A stretch of DNA of 64,000 bases from Dichomitus squalens LYAD-421 SS1 (GCF_000275845.1 NW_006766931.1:16022-80021), one strand, 5' to 3'; positions 37,601-49,929 are shown, counted from the first letter of the stretch. Made by a program: numbers and translations. Notes: generated by a model from the letters alone, not told the origin.

Positions 37601-38239
37601 GGAGTCATCGGAGCAGCGAGCGTACCTATGCGACGCTGGGAAGACTGGGAGCGCTCACGACTGCGGAAGATTCGCCGCGAGGAGAGGCGGAGACGAGAGT
37701 TCGAGCGCCAACACGGAGCTTACATCGGTTCGAATGGCGAGCTCGTCGCGCGCAGCGAGGTGTATAGCCAGTACGATGGCTCGGACACTGTCTCTGTAGC
37801 TTCCTCAGACGACGACCACTGGGGGGCGCAGATCGGCGGATACAACGAGAACAGCGTCCAATATCCTCCTCCGCCCGTCACACTCATGCCACAGGCTCTG
37901 GCGAGCGCGGAAACCATAGCGGGATCGGATCTCGAAGCAATGCTCGAAGTCGGGTTCGACGAGCGGTCATCTGGGCGTGCAAGAGGGCATGAGACGCGAT
38001 TCCAGCTATCCGATAGGGGCAATGGGTATACACCACTGTCCAGGGCAACCTCGCCCGGCGTGCAGACTGCGCAGGCAGCACCGCTGCTCCAGCCAATATC
38101 GCCAACGACACCTGGAGATTCTATCGGCACAGGTAGCTCTGCGGACTGGCAAGCACACGGGAAGGAGTCGAGCGGTGGACGTTCCGGCAAGCAAGATTAT
38201 GGGCCACTGGGGCCTTTAGACCCCAGATCGAAGTTCTAA
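34647..38239 (+). CDS. Class IV (Chs3-type) chitin synthase
   Basis: This enzyme adds GlcNAc from UDP-GlcNAc to growing chitin at the plasma membrane. Four exons (34647-36282, 36336-36571, 36630-37492, 37555-38239) give exactly 1,139 residues. An N-terminal membrane segment lies near residue 110 ([20 protein letters not shown]). A cytochrome-b5-like region follows (GWQMNITKF), then a second membrane segment ([18 protein letters not shown]). The catalytic domain shows [51 protein letters not shown] and [12 protein letters not shown]. Several C-terminal membrane helices lead to [10 protein letters not shown], a class IV hallmark. No myosin head is present. The C-terminal cytosolic tail is basic, then Ser/Pro/Gly-rich. 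The first in-frame ATG (MSAQFRPKF) was chosen; an upstream TTG was ignored. All splice sites are GT-AG. Confidence 0.96.
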
Positions 38240-39012
38240 TGTCGCATAGTCGTTGCATTGGCACCATTGTCGGACTGTTCGCTTTGACTCGCTGTGTTAC
38301 TAGTTCATCATACCCATTCCGCTCTTGCTCGTCGCCGCACGTCACCGTCACGCCAATATCCGACGCCCATCCACTATTCCCCACGTACAGAACATTAGCT
38401 CCATATTCGTAATTCCTCCGTGTTTAGGATACGGACGCTTGCCCTTTGACTACTACGCCATCAGCCCTCTCCTCGCCCCTCGCTTCTGCGCGCCCCCTCC
38501 TTCGACTCTCGTCGTAGCTGTCGCTACCATCTCTACCTACCGCCGCCTCGCATCCACTTGTCACGCCACACGTCGTTCGCATAGCATGATGAATCGCCTC
38601 GCCCTCTTCCACCTTCTCCAATCAAGGCCTGTCTTTGCTGCATTATCTGATATATAGCTACCTGTTTCAATTCATAGAGCATTCTCTTCTTGTGCACTTC
38701 ACGTACGAAGACAACGCTGGATTATCGATGTAATACGGAAATGCACACCAGGCCTCATAACTCCTCTTTTGCTCGTCTGTCACGTCCGCTGGGATCCCTT
38801 AGATTTCCGTTACTTCTTGGCTCGATATGTCATAGAAAGCTGGCAAGCTGGGTTGATATATATATCAGGACAGCCTCGCTAGTGGTGGAGACGCTCAATA
38901 CTCGTGGTCACGCATGACATCATGTGACTGTTTAGGGTGGGCCGAGCAAAGGGAGACACTCACCTTGAACTTAAGCCACTAACTCTACTAGTTACCGTCG
39001 CTGTCGCGCAGG
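38240..39012. other. Intergenic region, 3' of chitin synthase
   Basis: About 770 bases with pyrimidine-rich runs and no credible frame. It should include the chitin synthase 3' untranslated region and the promoter of the next gene. Confidence 0.45.
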
Positions 39013-40862
39013 ATGGCGAGCTTGGTCGACCATGTCGACCGCATCTCTGCACTCGCCTCATCTGTCCGTGCCTCCGCTGCACCTACTTCTGGCACCCCCA
39101 TCTCTGGACCATTCACTCGTGCGATATTGGACATGCCTCTCGGTGATCTTATTCGAGACATAGATCCCGCAGAGATAGGTCTTTTCACGCTCGTGCAACC
39201 ACAGCAGCCAACCATCGCCGAAGTAGATACTGGGAGCGTCGAGATTACGCGAGTTGAGTTTCTAGGCGCGACCCCACTCCGCAAACCACCGTCCTCGAGG
39301 TACGGGAAGGGAGACGCTGCCCGAGCACCGCGGGAGCACGATCCGGAGGTGTATGCGAACGCTGCTGTGAAGTACTTGGAACGCTAGTAAGTATATGTGC
39401 GTGGCTCCTTATGCGAAAGGCTGAAGCCAGTAGCCAATCAATCCGACCCATGCCTCGGGCATCCGAGCAGGCGCTCCAGATCATTGAACGCTTGGAGGAG
39501 GTCAGAGCGAACATACATAACCTAAGCGAGCAGCTTAAGCAAGTGAGTTCCCCGTAATACCTTTCGACCATCTCCAACCATTAAGCCTAGCATTCAGATG
39601 CGGACGCAGCTACGCCACCTCTATCACCTAAGTCAAGCATCAAGAAGGAAGAGCGACAAATCAATGAATTGCAGTCTCAGATTCAATACCTGAGAGAGCG
39701 TGTAAGTCTCAGCAGCGCTCATCGCCGGTTCGTGTGCAGATAATTATGGTTTCACCTCAGAAGGAGGAGCTGGCGAAGAAGAAAGCGCGTGGCCCACTTC
39801 GAGCTAAACGCGAACCTAAGCCCCTGATCACCGCGACGCCAACCGAAGCCACCGATGAGCGCGAAGACACATTTTGGAACACTCCTGGCGCGGCTGCTCG
39901 CACTCTACATTTTACAGGCGATTCTCTTCTCGATGAAGAAGTTGATCTGGCGAATGTCACAACGGCATCGTTTGGAACTCCCCTCTCTCTGCAGAAGAAG
40001 ATCATGAGTCCGCCGGCCGAGAAAGAAGTGGTCGTATCAGAAGAGCCAGCAGACGACATCGAAGAGGAGGAAATTGACGAGGTGCTCGGCGAAATAGATG
40101 AAAGCGTAGATCCAACGGTGGTTCTGGGGAAGCTACCTGCTGCGTCACCCCCCGAGAAACAAATTTACGTTGCGCCCGATCCTGCGCCCGAGGAAGTGGA
40201 GGAAGCGCTTCCTCCTCCAAAAGATGCGGAGCCAGCTGCTGCGACTCCTCAGCATCGCCAGAAGGTCAAGGTTACGACTGAGTTGGAGCGAATAGTGGTC
40301 TGTCGCGTTCGTCTGCTGGGTTCACGCGGCGTGGCTCACGCTGTAAATGTAGGAGAAGATTTGGGCCACTGTCGGGGAGGTCATCATGCCTGGCCATCCA
40401 TTCGATGCGCTCGGCAGGAGCACCAGCAAGAGTAAGCCTCCGCGTGCGAAGGAAACGATGTGCGTACAACATAGTGCTGAACTCTGATCCAAAATTCTGC
40501 TAACATGGGTACACAGGGCCTATCTACGGGAGCTCGCAACGCATAGTCCGATACCTTCTTCTCCTTCCGCCTCTAGCTTCTCTTCTTTTTCTGCGCCTTC
40601 CGGCCCGAACGCGGCACCAACCGCACAGCAAGTGCTCACAGCGCACATGCTTCTGGCGCTCCTTACAGCGCCAGGTCATGCACAGTCCCTCCGGGTCCTC
40701 AAGGAAGACCTGACCCAGAAGGCGGCCAGCATTGGCACGAGCACAGGTGCGGGGCTGATTGGAGGTAGCGCAGTGACAAAACCCTTGTACGGTTGTGTCG
40801 CCAAACGACTGCTGAAGATTGAGCGTGGCGCGGGAGAGCAGGTAGTGAAGTTTGATCTGTAG
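39013..40862 (+). CDS. SPC34-like DASH complex subunit
   Basis: Spc34 is part of the DASH/Dam1 ring that couples kinetochores to microtubule ends. The first exon (39013-39386) contains GPFTRAILDMPLGDLIRDID, then IGLFTLVQ and VEFLGATPLRKP. It ends in PEVYANAAVKYLER, a pattern I associate with the Spc34 family. Later exons form coiled coils (QALQIIERLEEVRANIHNL and EERQINELQSQIQYLRER), then a long acidic middle (DDIEEEEIDEVLGEIDESVD) rich in Pro and Glu. The last exon has LLALLTAPGHAQSLRVLKED and ends EQVVKFDL. The estimated length of over 500 residues is longer than the ascomycete proteins (about 300), because of the acidic insert. At least five introns are present. The ATG at 39013 opens MASLVDHVDRISALASS. 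A generic coiled-coil protein is the alternative. Confidence 0.58.
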
Positions 40863-41750
40863 CATATTCAGCTGTAGTCCGTAGGTAAGCATTCATGTGT
40901 GCCAATCTCACCATTACTGGCAATAACATGTCTATGAACAGAACGTAGTGGTGTTGAATACAGGTGTTCCGTATCAGTTCTATACCCCACCAAACGCCAC
41001 TCGCATACCATAGCGTCCACGGCTGAGCGAGCATCGGCAAGAGCGTAACGGCATAGAACCTGGTGAGCTGGCCTATTCTCGGACGAATACGGACGCTTGC
41101 GGTCACGTTGCACGACATGAGCTGCAAAGTATGAGAAGTTCTACTCTTCTAGCCCGCTGGTGTGGCACCACATCCGTCTCGTGCGCACTGGTCGCGACAA
41201 AATCAACCTAGTATGGCGCACATCTGGCCCAGGTGTTGAAAATATTGAAGTCTGATGTCTATTGATATCTTCTTGACAAGTATCTGGCGTTCTTCGACAT
41301 GCGACAAATGGTACGTTGGTCGCTTCTTCGCTATCTGCCCGGATACGCAGGCCTCACGGGCTCCTAGTTTGCTCTCCGACGGTCCGCGCCCCTCACTTGT
41401 GTACCCTCTGGTAGCGTGGACCATGTCGCGTCTGTTCACAAGTGGGGCTACTCATAACTCAGATGAGCAGGTTCCGACAGGTTTGCGAAACGTTGGAAGT
41501 AAAGCGCAACCAATAAGGTTTATGTTGCGCCCGTGCGTGCACCGGGAAGAGCGGCTGGCGGGGCCGTTCTGGACCGGCATTCAAGCGATTGCCGGGCCGG
41601 CATTGGAGGCTTCCCCACGCTGATCGTCCCCGTGAGATCACGGTCCGCCGGTCCGAGACGGACCTGACCGCCAATGTGGCCCCCTCAAAAGCAGCCTGAG
41701 GCGTTTTGCAGCCTCGGAAGCCCTCCGGTCCCTCTCACTGCCATCCAACA
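40863..41750. other. Intergenic region upstream of the aldolase gene
   Basis: A minus-strand frame near 40699-41127 is partly hydrophobic but partly overlaps the last exon of the SPC34-like gene and has no motif. A palindromic GC-rich patch near 41,630-41,670 (GGTCCGCCGGTCCGAGACGGACC) lies upstream of the aldolase start. Nothing else was seen. Confidence 0.4.
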
Positions 41751-43328
41751 ATGTCCGCATCCACAGAAGTCAACGGCCACTCCGTCAACGGCGTACACGT
41801 CAACGGGACGAACGGCGTTCCCAAATCGCGTCCGTTGACCGCCGGAATCTATGCCCCCATCCCGACGTTCTTCCTGCCCGAGACGGAGGACCTTGGTAAG
41901 ATCACTACGCGCCTGAGACTGCACCTTCTGCGAAAGCTTGCTAATAAGTGGCCGCGGTGCCTCGTAGACATCCCTACCTTTACGTCGCATGTTTTGCGTG
42001 TCGCGAAGGCGGGCGTCCGGCCCCTCCTTGCGGGCTCGATGGGCGAAGCACACCATCTCTCTCACAGTGAACGTGTCACCCTCATCAAAGCTGCCAGACA
42101 AGCTCTCGATGATGCTGGACTGACGGCCGTGCCGATCATCGCGGGCACGGGCGCAGGTTCCACGCGCGAGACGATCGAGCTCTGCCAGGAGGCCGCGGCG
42201 GCGGGCGCGGACTACAGCATCGTCATAGCGAGCGGGTATTATGCTGGTGTACTCGCCAACAACAGGAAGGCTCTCAAAGCGTTTTGGACTGAAGTTGCGG
42301 CAAAGAGTCCCATCCCAGTCATAATCTATAATTGTGCGTCCTCATTCCCATGTATATGCATTTTGTCACTTTGTTATGCCGTCGGACGCTTTATCGAGAA
42401 CAGGTCTTCTGTTCCGCTATACGTTGCTTGCTTCCGTCTTCATAACGTCTTCATCTCTTCCATTGACCATAAGAGCGCGATAAAGTCGAAGTTCAGGCTG
42501 ACACGGATCAACGACGGCAGATCCTGGGGCGAGCGGAGGCATTGACCTTGACTCGGACCTTATCACTGAGCTGGCCATTGAGTGCCCGAATCTCTGTGGA
42601 GTCAAACTCACGTGCGTACAAATTCCGATATCGTGCAATATGCTCGTCTATTGACTGCAGGCTCTGCTTGCTTTGGCTCGCGCGCACCCGTCATCGGTGC
42701 AGTTGCGGAAATGTCGGAAAGCTCACGCGGATCACGGCTACAGTGTCAGAGCCATCTTTCTCGTCGCAGTACCCGCGTTTGAACGCCGACGCACCATTCC
42801 TGGTGCTGGGAGGGTTCATTGACTTCGTCCTCCCTACGGCCTACGTGAACGCGCACGGCGCAATCACCGGCCTGGCCAACATAGCTCCTGTACGTCCGCT
42901 TTCGTCTCTCCCACCCACATTTCGCCCTATGGGGCATCCTTTCCTATCTCATCATAACATGCGCTGACGTCCGCGCTCCTCCTCGGGACATCTACCCGGC
43001 TTGGCTTTCTCTTCATGGGCGCGCACCGCCGCAACAGCACACGATCGAAAAGCTCTACGAGCTCTCCCAGGCTGCGGTCCGCGATCCCTCGCTCCTGCCC
43101 GAGGCGCAGCGCCTGCAGGGCATCGTCGCGCGGGCCGACTTCACCATCGCCAAGGCAGGCATCGCGGGTACAAAGGCCCTGCTCGAGAAGCTCTACGGCT
43201 ACGGCGGGCTCACGCGCAGGCCGCTGCCCCCGATCGAGCCCGAGGCTGGGGCCGCTCTGTGGGCCCACCCCCATACGCAGGACATCGTGCGTGTGGAGCG
43301 CGAGCTGAGCGGGAAGGTTGCGGCTTAG
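41751..43328 (+). CDS. Dihydrodipicolinate synthase/HOGA-family (DapA) aldolase
   Basis: These class I aldolases split or join 2-keto acids through a Schiff base on a lysine. Exon 1 (41751-41895) ends in PIPTFFLPETEDL; exon 2 starts at 41968 with IPTFTSHVLRVAKAG. The barrel shows LAGSMGEAHHLSHSER (the GSTGE-type loop), PIIAGTGAGSTRETIELCQ and PVIIYNYPGA with the catalytic Tyr. CPNLCGVKLT carries the Schiff-base Lys. The end has FVLPTAYVNAHGAITGLANIAP and a C-terminal helix pair. The total is about 330 residues, normal for the family. Fungi generally lack DapA for lysine synthesis, so the role is more likely in 4-hydroxy-2-oxoglutarate, sugar-acid or hydroxyproline breakdown; the substrate cannot be set by eye. 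One intron (about 42335-42520) is longer than its neighbours. All junctions keep the frame. Confidence 0.9.
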
Positions 43329-46300
43329 GTTTGGCTTGCTTGTGGTGTTGGCGGGGTGGGTTTGGGGGTGTGATCAAACTTCAGGGGCTTACAGCAGCGT
43401 TCTTGCGCTTCGTCGTAGTATCCGATCGTGCGTGGTTCAAGACCGACGCTGCCCGCTTTTGTACGAGTACGCAATGTAGAAGATATTGAAAGCAATGAAC
43501 CCGATGCCATTTTACAGCGGCGGCACGCCCAACAGCGCAGGTTACATCGCAGAGTGATTTGTTGCATAGCTGAGAGTTGACGCAGAAATCGTGCAGGCGT
43601 CTTCTGTAGTCTCCAACGCATCGAGTCGACTAGGGCATGACGAACGGATTGTCATATTGTGCAAGTAGATAGAGCGTGATGGATCCAGGCAAGCAAGATG
43701 GCCATCATGCATTTCCACGATCGCGACACATGCAATGGACACGGAAAGAAGAGCTTGTGAGAGGTCACAAACCGAACAGTCGCAAAACGCCTCCCCACCC
43801 CAGGCCTGTCTAGCCATTTCGTCGTCGCGACCCACTCGTGCGGCGGCGGACGTCGAAGGACGGTATCCGGCAGGACGACAGCGTGCTGGGGTGCGCGGCA
43901 CAGCGCTCGGAGCCAACTGAATGGAAGCATTTCGTGACAGTCGATCTCGATTGAGTCTGAATAACATGGCTTATAAACGAACGTGATGCGCACCCATAGT
44001 ACCCGTTGATAAGGGTCCCCTGAAAGCCGACGATCTTCTGGAGACGGCCGCTTGGCAGGCTATCTTTTGTAGCCGAGATGAGGCGCAGGTGTATTGGACA
44101 CTAGAAGTGAACAGGCTGGATCACAACGAGTTGTGCAGCCAGCCGAGTCGAGGCGACAGAACCTGACATATCGCCTGCACAAGGTAATGTCATGGCTTCG
44201 CGCATAGGGGTGGAGGGCGTCCAAGGACCCTGCAGATCCTCTGCGTGGCCTGTACGCCAAGTGAGATGAAAGAACACACCGAGCGAGCCTGCGGTGATGA
44301 CATCGATGTGTACGCGCGCAGTGCTGCGCGTGCGGAGAGCTCTTGCCGTATGTCCGGAGGACGCCTCTATCGCCTCCCTCCGCGTCGCAGTCCACCGCAG
44401 CCTGCTTCGTCTTCGATGGACGAAGGAGGCTAGACGTTGGAGCGCACCTAGGCAATGCCAGATAGAGTGAAGATAGAAGTGGAAACTAGATGGCCGATTG
44501 GATCCGGACAGCAGATGAGCGTCGACTGGTAGCACAGAATCGCCTTTATGAGGGGAAGAGGGCCGAACGAGTGGACCACATTGCGAGGCAGGGTTTACGT
44601 ACACAGAGGACACTGCTGCCGTCGCGTAAGGCGTCTACCTCGGCTTCTCGTCTGGCCAAGCTCCCACACAGGATCATCCTGGAAACCCCATAGCCGACCA
44701 CACCCGATTACACGTTCGGCGGGGTACTCCTATTGTGAGCGGAGTGTCTGCTGTGGCCTACCATGAGCTAAGGTGAGATCACAGTGGCGCCCCAGCGTCT
44801 GCATACGGCGCTGAAGCACGGACTAGGTTTCACAACTGCCGCGTTTGCAGCGAGTGTGGGGAGACATGCCCCGCGAGAAGCGGGATAAAGTTCAATGACG
44901 TATTGTAAGCGATTCGTCTAGGGCGCAAATGCGTAAAAACTGAGCATATCGCCCGCTCCTATGGGGTTGTCCCATCGAAAAGGTATGTGATGTTGTTGGT
45001 CAATCTACACTGTACATCTCGGGGGTCAGATACCATGGTCTGGGCTCTTCCATTCTCATGGTATGTACCCGGATGGAGGCCCGTGCATCAGGGTTTACAT
45101 CCGAGTACATATGAGAATGGGGAGCCAGACCAAAGTACTGACGACAGAGCCTGTACGAGAGTAGCTCCGACACTTCCGTATCACGATTGTGCTCTGCTGA
45201 CGCAGACGATGGCCTCGAGGCTCTCGAAATGGCGGCAGGACTGTGCTCACCTCGTTAGAGATAGGTCTCTTGACCCAAGCATGGCGACGTCCGTGGGGGA
45301 CAGTGCCCTCTCGGCTGAGCTGTACCGGACGCCATAGAGATGCCCCGGACGCTGCGAGGATAGAAGGCAAGACCTGGGATGCCAGGGTGAGGAGAAGGGC
45401 GATGGGGAAGACTTGACCCGTCGCTCCCTCTTTATAGCGGAAGCCGCACCCTAATCGGCGTGCGTCGATACCGGAGGTGCGTGTCCTGTTTATCGGATGG
45501 ACGTTGCTTTGTCCTCATCGTCGTCCAAGACAAGGACTGATGCTTCCACAAAGGGCCGCGATAGCGTCCTTTCTCTTTCGGAGGTGGATCGCGCCCCGAG
45601 GATAGGGTAACGCACGCACATGAGCCCGTCCGGTGATCCTGAAAACGAGGTTAGTCATTAATTCATGGCGCGCCGATGTGATCAGTGGCACGGTGCATGC
45701 ATGTGCGGTGAGATACGTGGACGGACGTACGCTCATAGCGCTCTCTGTATTCGAAAACCGTCGATCCCCCTTCCAAAAACTCCTCGCGGTCCTACTAAAC
45801 CTCGTTCCGTCGCACATCATCGAGATCCCACCACGTACCTCTCGTGAAAATTTCGCAACGCATTGGCAGCATGCGCCATCGATATCGGAGTCGTGGTCCG
45901 GTTGGGAGGGTGTGGTCGGGGGCTCCACAACGCTTGCAATCCATTTGACCAACTGATCGTGAAACTTGGAAAATGAAACGAGCGTCGGAAGCACGCAGTC
46001 CTTGTGTACCGCAGACTCTGGGACTTGGCTGTGAGGGAGTACCTTGCGGGCCGATGGTGATGGGAGGGTGCGGCATGGCGAGTGGTTGTAAAGACAGGGA
46101 CTCCGCCATTTGCAACTCCGAGCCTCTATGTAGCCGCGCAAAGAGGGGGAGTTCTGTTTGGAACGAATCGCCAACTGACACTTGCTTGCTTTCTCCACGA
46201 TCTTATGCCTAAAGCTTGTGATGTGTTATATTATCTAATCCGACTCTTCTGTTTCCAGTTCTAAGGCCTACTCGGTACCGCCTCGTGCTCCGATCCATCT

Positions 46301-47027
46301 CATCATCCACGGCCTGCATCCCGGAAAAATCTCCCCTCGCTTCCACTTCCCTTATTGTTCATGTTGCGTCTCACCAACCGGTCTTCCGAGCGATCGTCAT
46401 TGTGCATTGGGTGGACGATCGTAGACGAGGCGAACAGATGGATCAGCACCCGTCCCAATGTTCAAAATCTAGCGGCTCAGAGAAGAGGGGTAAACTGCGG
46501 ATAACAAGGTGAGCTCTTCACGAGTCAGCATAATTTACTTCATACAGCGCACACCATTCCGTGTGGCTCCTGCGTGGGACGAGATCGGACAGTTGGGTGC
46601 CGAGAAGTGGCGGATCGACATCGCGAATCCGCCTCGTCTTCCCGCTCGGTCACAATCGGAATCGTTCCCCATATTTCCTGTAGGTTATTCTCCAACACAC
46701 GGTCAGCACACAGCCAGACCAACGCAGAGGACGTGCAGTCTTCGGAGCACACCAACAATGTCGTCTATCCGACGTCTATTGCCCCACCTGAGCAGCTATA
46801 TGAAGCAAAGAAGAACACTATACAGCGCAATCATCAAGCCACCTTCTCTTCGCACATATCTGCATCGTGACCGAACTTGCCGCGGACACCGCTCCTTTCG
46901 GGACACCTGTAATGGTCAGCAAACGCAGTCAAGTCATCTGATTGAAGTCTAACCTTCTTCTCGCACGCAGGCATCGCTCCCGCGCCAGCCGTCCGATTCG
47001 CCCCCTCGCGCAGATACGGTCGTGTCC
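43329..47027. other. Gene-poor stretch with scattered decayed frames
   Basis: About 3.7 kb without a confident gene. Frames at 44101-44613 (-), 45515-46198 (-) and 45633-45956 (+) overlap one another or have no motif. Between about 46,500 and 46,970 on the plus strand, protein-like patches (QLYEAKKNTIQRNHQ and CIVTELAADTAPFGTPVM) sit in different frames just before the dual-specificity phosphatase. They may be its 5' exons or an unrelated relic. Confidence 0.4.
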
Positions 47028-47684
47028 ATGCTGCGTTCCGTCACCCTCGACACCTACTTTCATCGGGCGGCGCTCCGGAACATATGCACCCAACGATCGC
47101 CCGTCGACGACTTCCTTCCCCAAGCGAGCGAAATTATCCCGGGCTTGTACGTCACAGATCTCTACACCGCAACGTCCCCGGCCACCCTCCAGCAGCTCGG
47201 CATCACGCACGTCGTCTCCGTCGTCCGGCGACCGCGCCACCGGTATCCCCCATCGATCGCGCACCTGTGCGTCCCAGTAGAGGACAAGTCAGAGGAGAGC
47301 CTCCTCGCCTACCTCGACGACGCCGTCCGGTGGATCGCGCACGCCCGCGCGCAAGCCGGCAGCAGGGTGCTCGTGCACTGCGTGTGGGGCATGTCCCGGA
47401 GCGCGAGCGTCGTCGCCGCGTTCCTCATCAGCACGCTGCGCCTCTCCCTCGACGACGCGCTCCGGGTGCTCCGCGCGCGGCGCCGGGTGGCACGCCCCAA
47501 TCCCGGGTTCGCGGCGCAGCTGAGGATCTACGAACGCGTGGCCCGGCTACGCGAGAGGGCGCAAGCGGCGATTGCGGACAGGGAGCGGAGTTCTGAGTTC
47601 GACGTCAGCAGGGAGATGGACATGCTGGCCCTCCAAGACGCGGCCGCCATGCAGCCGACGTACGGTAGGGTCGAGGAAACATGA
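47028..47684 (+). CDS. Small dual-specificity phosphatase
   Basis: Compact DSPs remove phosphate from Ser, Thr and Tyr on proteins such as MAP kinases, or from other substrates. From the ATG at 47028 a single exon gives about 218 residues. The fold is clear: IIPGLYVTDLYTATSPATLQ and LGITHVVSVV at the start, VPVEDKSEESLLAYLDDAV with the general-acid Asp, then the signature VLVHCVWGMSRSASVVAAF with catalytic Cys and Arg. The last block has RVARPNPGFAAQLRIYE, the common DSP ending. A charged helix follows (ARLRERAQAAIADRERSSEF). It is unlike the CDKN3-type enzyme at 32-34 kb and lacks that gene's long N-terminus. Extra 5' exons between 46,500 and 46,980 are possible. Its substrate cannot be told from sequence. 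Confidence 0.85.
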   Translation: MLRSVTLDTYFHRAALRNICTQRSPVDDFLPQASEIIPGLYVTDLYTATSPATLQQLGITHVVSVVRRPRHRYPPSIAHLCVPVEDKSEESLLAYLDDAVRWIAHARAQAGSRVLVHCVWGMSRSASVVAAFLISTLRLSLDDALRVLRARRRVARPNPGFAAQLRIYERVARLRERAQAAIADRERSSEFDVSREMDMLALQDAAAMQPTYGRVEET

Positions 47685-49929
47685 TGACTAGAAGTGGCAG
47701 TCAGGAGCGGTACGTTGTGCGCACCTGTGCTTCCGCGAATGTATGCTGTTTTCGGGTAGAATCATAGTCTCCCACCGCGATCTGCGCATGCAGGTCGTTT
47801 CGGTAACGCGTGCCCTGCTCATCGACGTGCTGATCCCATGCTCCTCCTGCCTTACGACGACCGATACGCATTGCCTCGTCATCAGACTTTAAGTACATTG
47901 GGCGGGGTTTGGACTTGGAGACGTTCGGCCTCCTGCAACCGCTGCGGGCGGGAGAGGGCCCCTTTCTGCCGGAATTCGTCAGCTACGAAGGGCAGTTCAT
48001 CAAAGCCTTCTGTGGACTGTCTCACATGCCGGGTCTCAGTGAAGGAGTAGAGACATGACGGACGCTCTTCTCGAACCACACAAAGCCCTGGAAAGGGAAA
48101 TATCTCTTCCAGATCTTGCCCCACATCACGGCAAACATCAAAGAAGAAGCTTAGAAGGATGACTACTGGAGGTGAAGGATCGATGTGGACGCCCATCTAA
48201 CGGCACGTATACGTTCCCCCTGGAGGCGTTCATCCGCTCATTCGCCAGATTTCCCATCCGTCTGGTCCATGCGGAAAGAGCACGCTCGCCAGCCCGTCAA
48301 GGACGAAATCGATGGGCGCCGGTGCCTCCCCGGGATCCCGTCTTCCCTACCTGGGAGAGCTCAGCACTCCCTACAGGACCGTACGTACTCCGACATGGCC
48401 TGCAAAGGCTAGCGTACGACGTTTTCCGGATTCCCTGAGTTGTGGTCCGAGTCTGACACGTACCCGGCACTTTATCATGAGGGCTATCGAGGGGCCGACC
48501 CCCCGTTTGGGTTAGCGTCCGAGCGTACATCCGGACGTGCGATCTCCAAATCTGCAAGCCCTGTATGCCTCGCCTTCCATCGCTCTGTCTACGTTTCCGG
48601 CCACCCGGCGCCCAGATTGCTCACGACTCTATTGCCCTGAGGACACGTGTTGTAGGTTCGCTGGCGAAGACGTCTGAATTGCTTCCAGCTCCCTCGGCCG
48701 GGAGGCAGTCGCTTGCTATGGGGGTGATTGAGACATGTGACGGTGCGAGGGAAGGATAGCCGCGCGGGCATCTTCACCCACTGCAGCCCCGGCCCTGCCA
48801 TCATCTGGGTTTTGCATTTCAAGCGCAAGATAGGCTCTCCACTCCACAGATCGAACGCGGTCAAAAACAGCCAATGTTCGAACGCGTGCTTCCACCTGTC
48901 CTTTTTTCGACGACGCGCATACGTAGAGCTTCTTCTGAAGCCGACGAATTGTGGAGCGTTTACGTCTCTTCGGAGTGCCACCAGCGGACCATAGCGCGAG
49001 GAACTGGTAAGTGCACCCACGCACAGGTAAGTTCTGTTCGAACACGGCTTTGCAGCCGACCATACAGTTGGGTGCCAACCTTACCCCCTTGCATTAACCT
49101 AAATCAGGATCGAGTTAATGCTCTCCCGGCGTCGTCTGCAGGCCCCAAGATAAACCATCTCAGCGGTGTACGGACGCACTCTTGCGGCAGAAGGTGTGTC
49201 GTGAGCGACTTTCTCCACTGCGAAGGCGGGGTCAAGACCAAACCTGATCCCGCCTTGACGTCACGGAGGTCAGTGAGGTGTAATACTATAGGATCCATGG
49301 TCCAGCGCGATGCCGGTTCTCTCGAGGCTCTTGCGGTATAAGAACGGACGTCCATGCCCAGGCCGAGCTCCTGCACTCTCAACGATAGAAGCGTTGGCTT
49401 GATATCTCTTTCTCCGACAGTCCTGACATGCCGCCTCAGACACATCCTATATCTGTTATCATCATCCGACGATCACTGCGAAGGCACGGCCCCTGGCTTA
49501 CTCACTACATTATTTTTGTCCACCCATTCTCGCCGCTTGCCTGCGCCCGCGAATGATAGGCAGGCCTTGCGTTGCAGTGCTGGCTTTGCGACACATACTC
49601 CCCAGACTCAGAAGATCGATATCTTACAAGATGGGCAGAGACTAAAGCCCCTGATGAACGTTCACACACTAACCCTTGAGGAGAAACCCGGATCGAGCAC
49701 TGGTTCCATCTTGCTTTTGTGCATTTCTTTGACTCTCTCCTCGAAGACGAGTCCGGGCTACTTCTGAGATCTGAGCATCGGCAACCGAAAACGATGTGTA
49801 CGAAAGGGCGGATGACAAGGTCCTGTGATTGTATCCACCCAGTGCAAGGCGGCTGCCCTGCCTGTAATCTGGAGGTCTGTGGATAGCACGTCAAAGAACG
49901 TTCCGGAGGGGAGGCTAACAGTTGTTGAG
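47685..49929. other. Gene-poor stretch, possible decayed minus-strand gene
   Basis: No intact gene was found. Minus-strand frames at about 47,882-48,196 (ending near DEFRQKGALSRPQRL) and 48,589-49,078 (with FLTAFDLWSGEPILRLKCKT) look protein-like. They lie in different frames and stops fall between them. A dead or heavily spliced gene is possible; no family is recognised. Confidence 0.35.

Noticed and set aside
40699..41127. A 142-codon minus-strand frame with hydrophobic segments
   Set aside because: It runs into the last exon of the SPC34-like gene on the other strand and shows no family motif.
44101..44613. A 170-codon minus-strand gene
   Set aside because: No recognisable domain, an overlapping frame of similar length in another phase, and no splice partners.
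45515..46198. A 227-codon minus-strand gene
   Set aside because: A plus-strand frame overlaps it and looks equally protein-like; neither has motifs, so coding cannot be supported for either.
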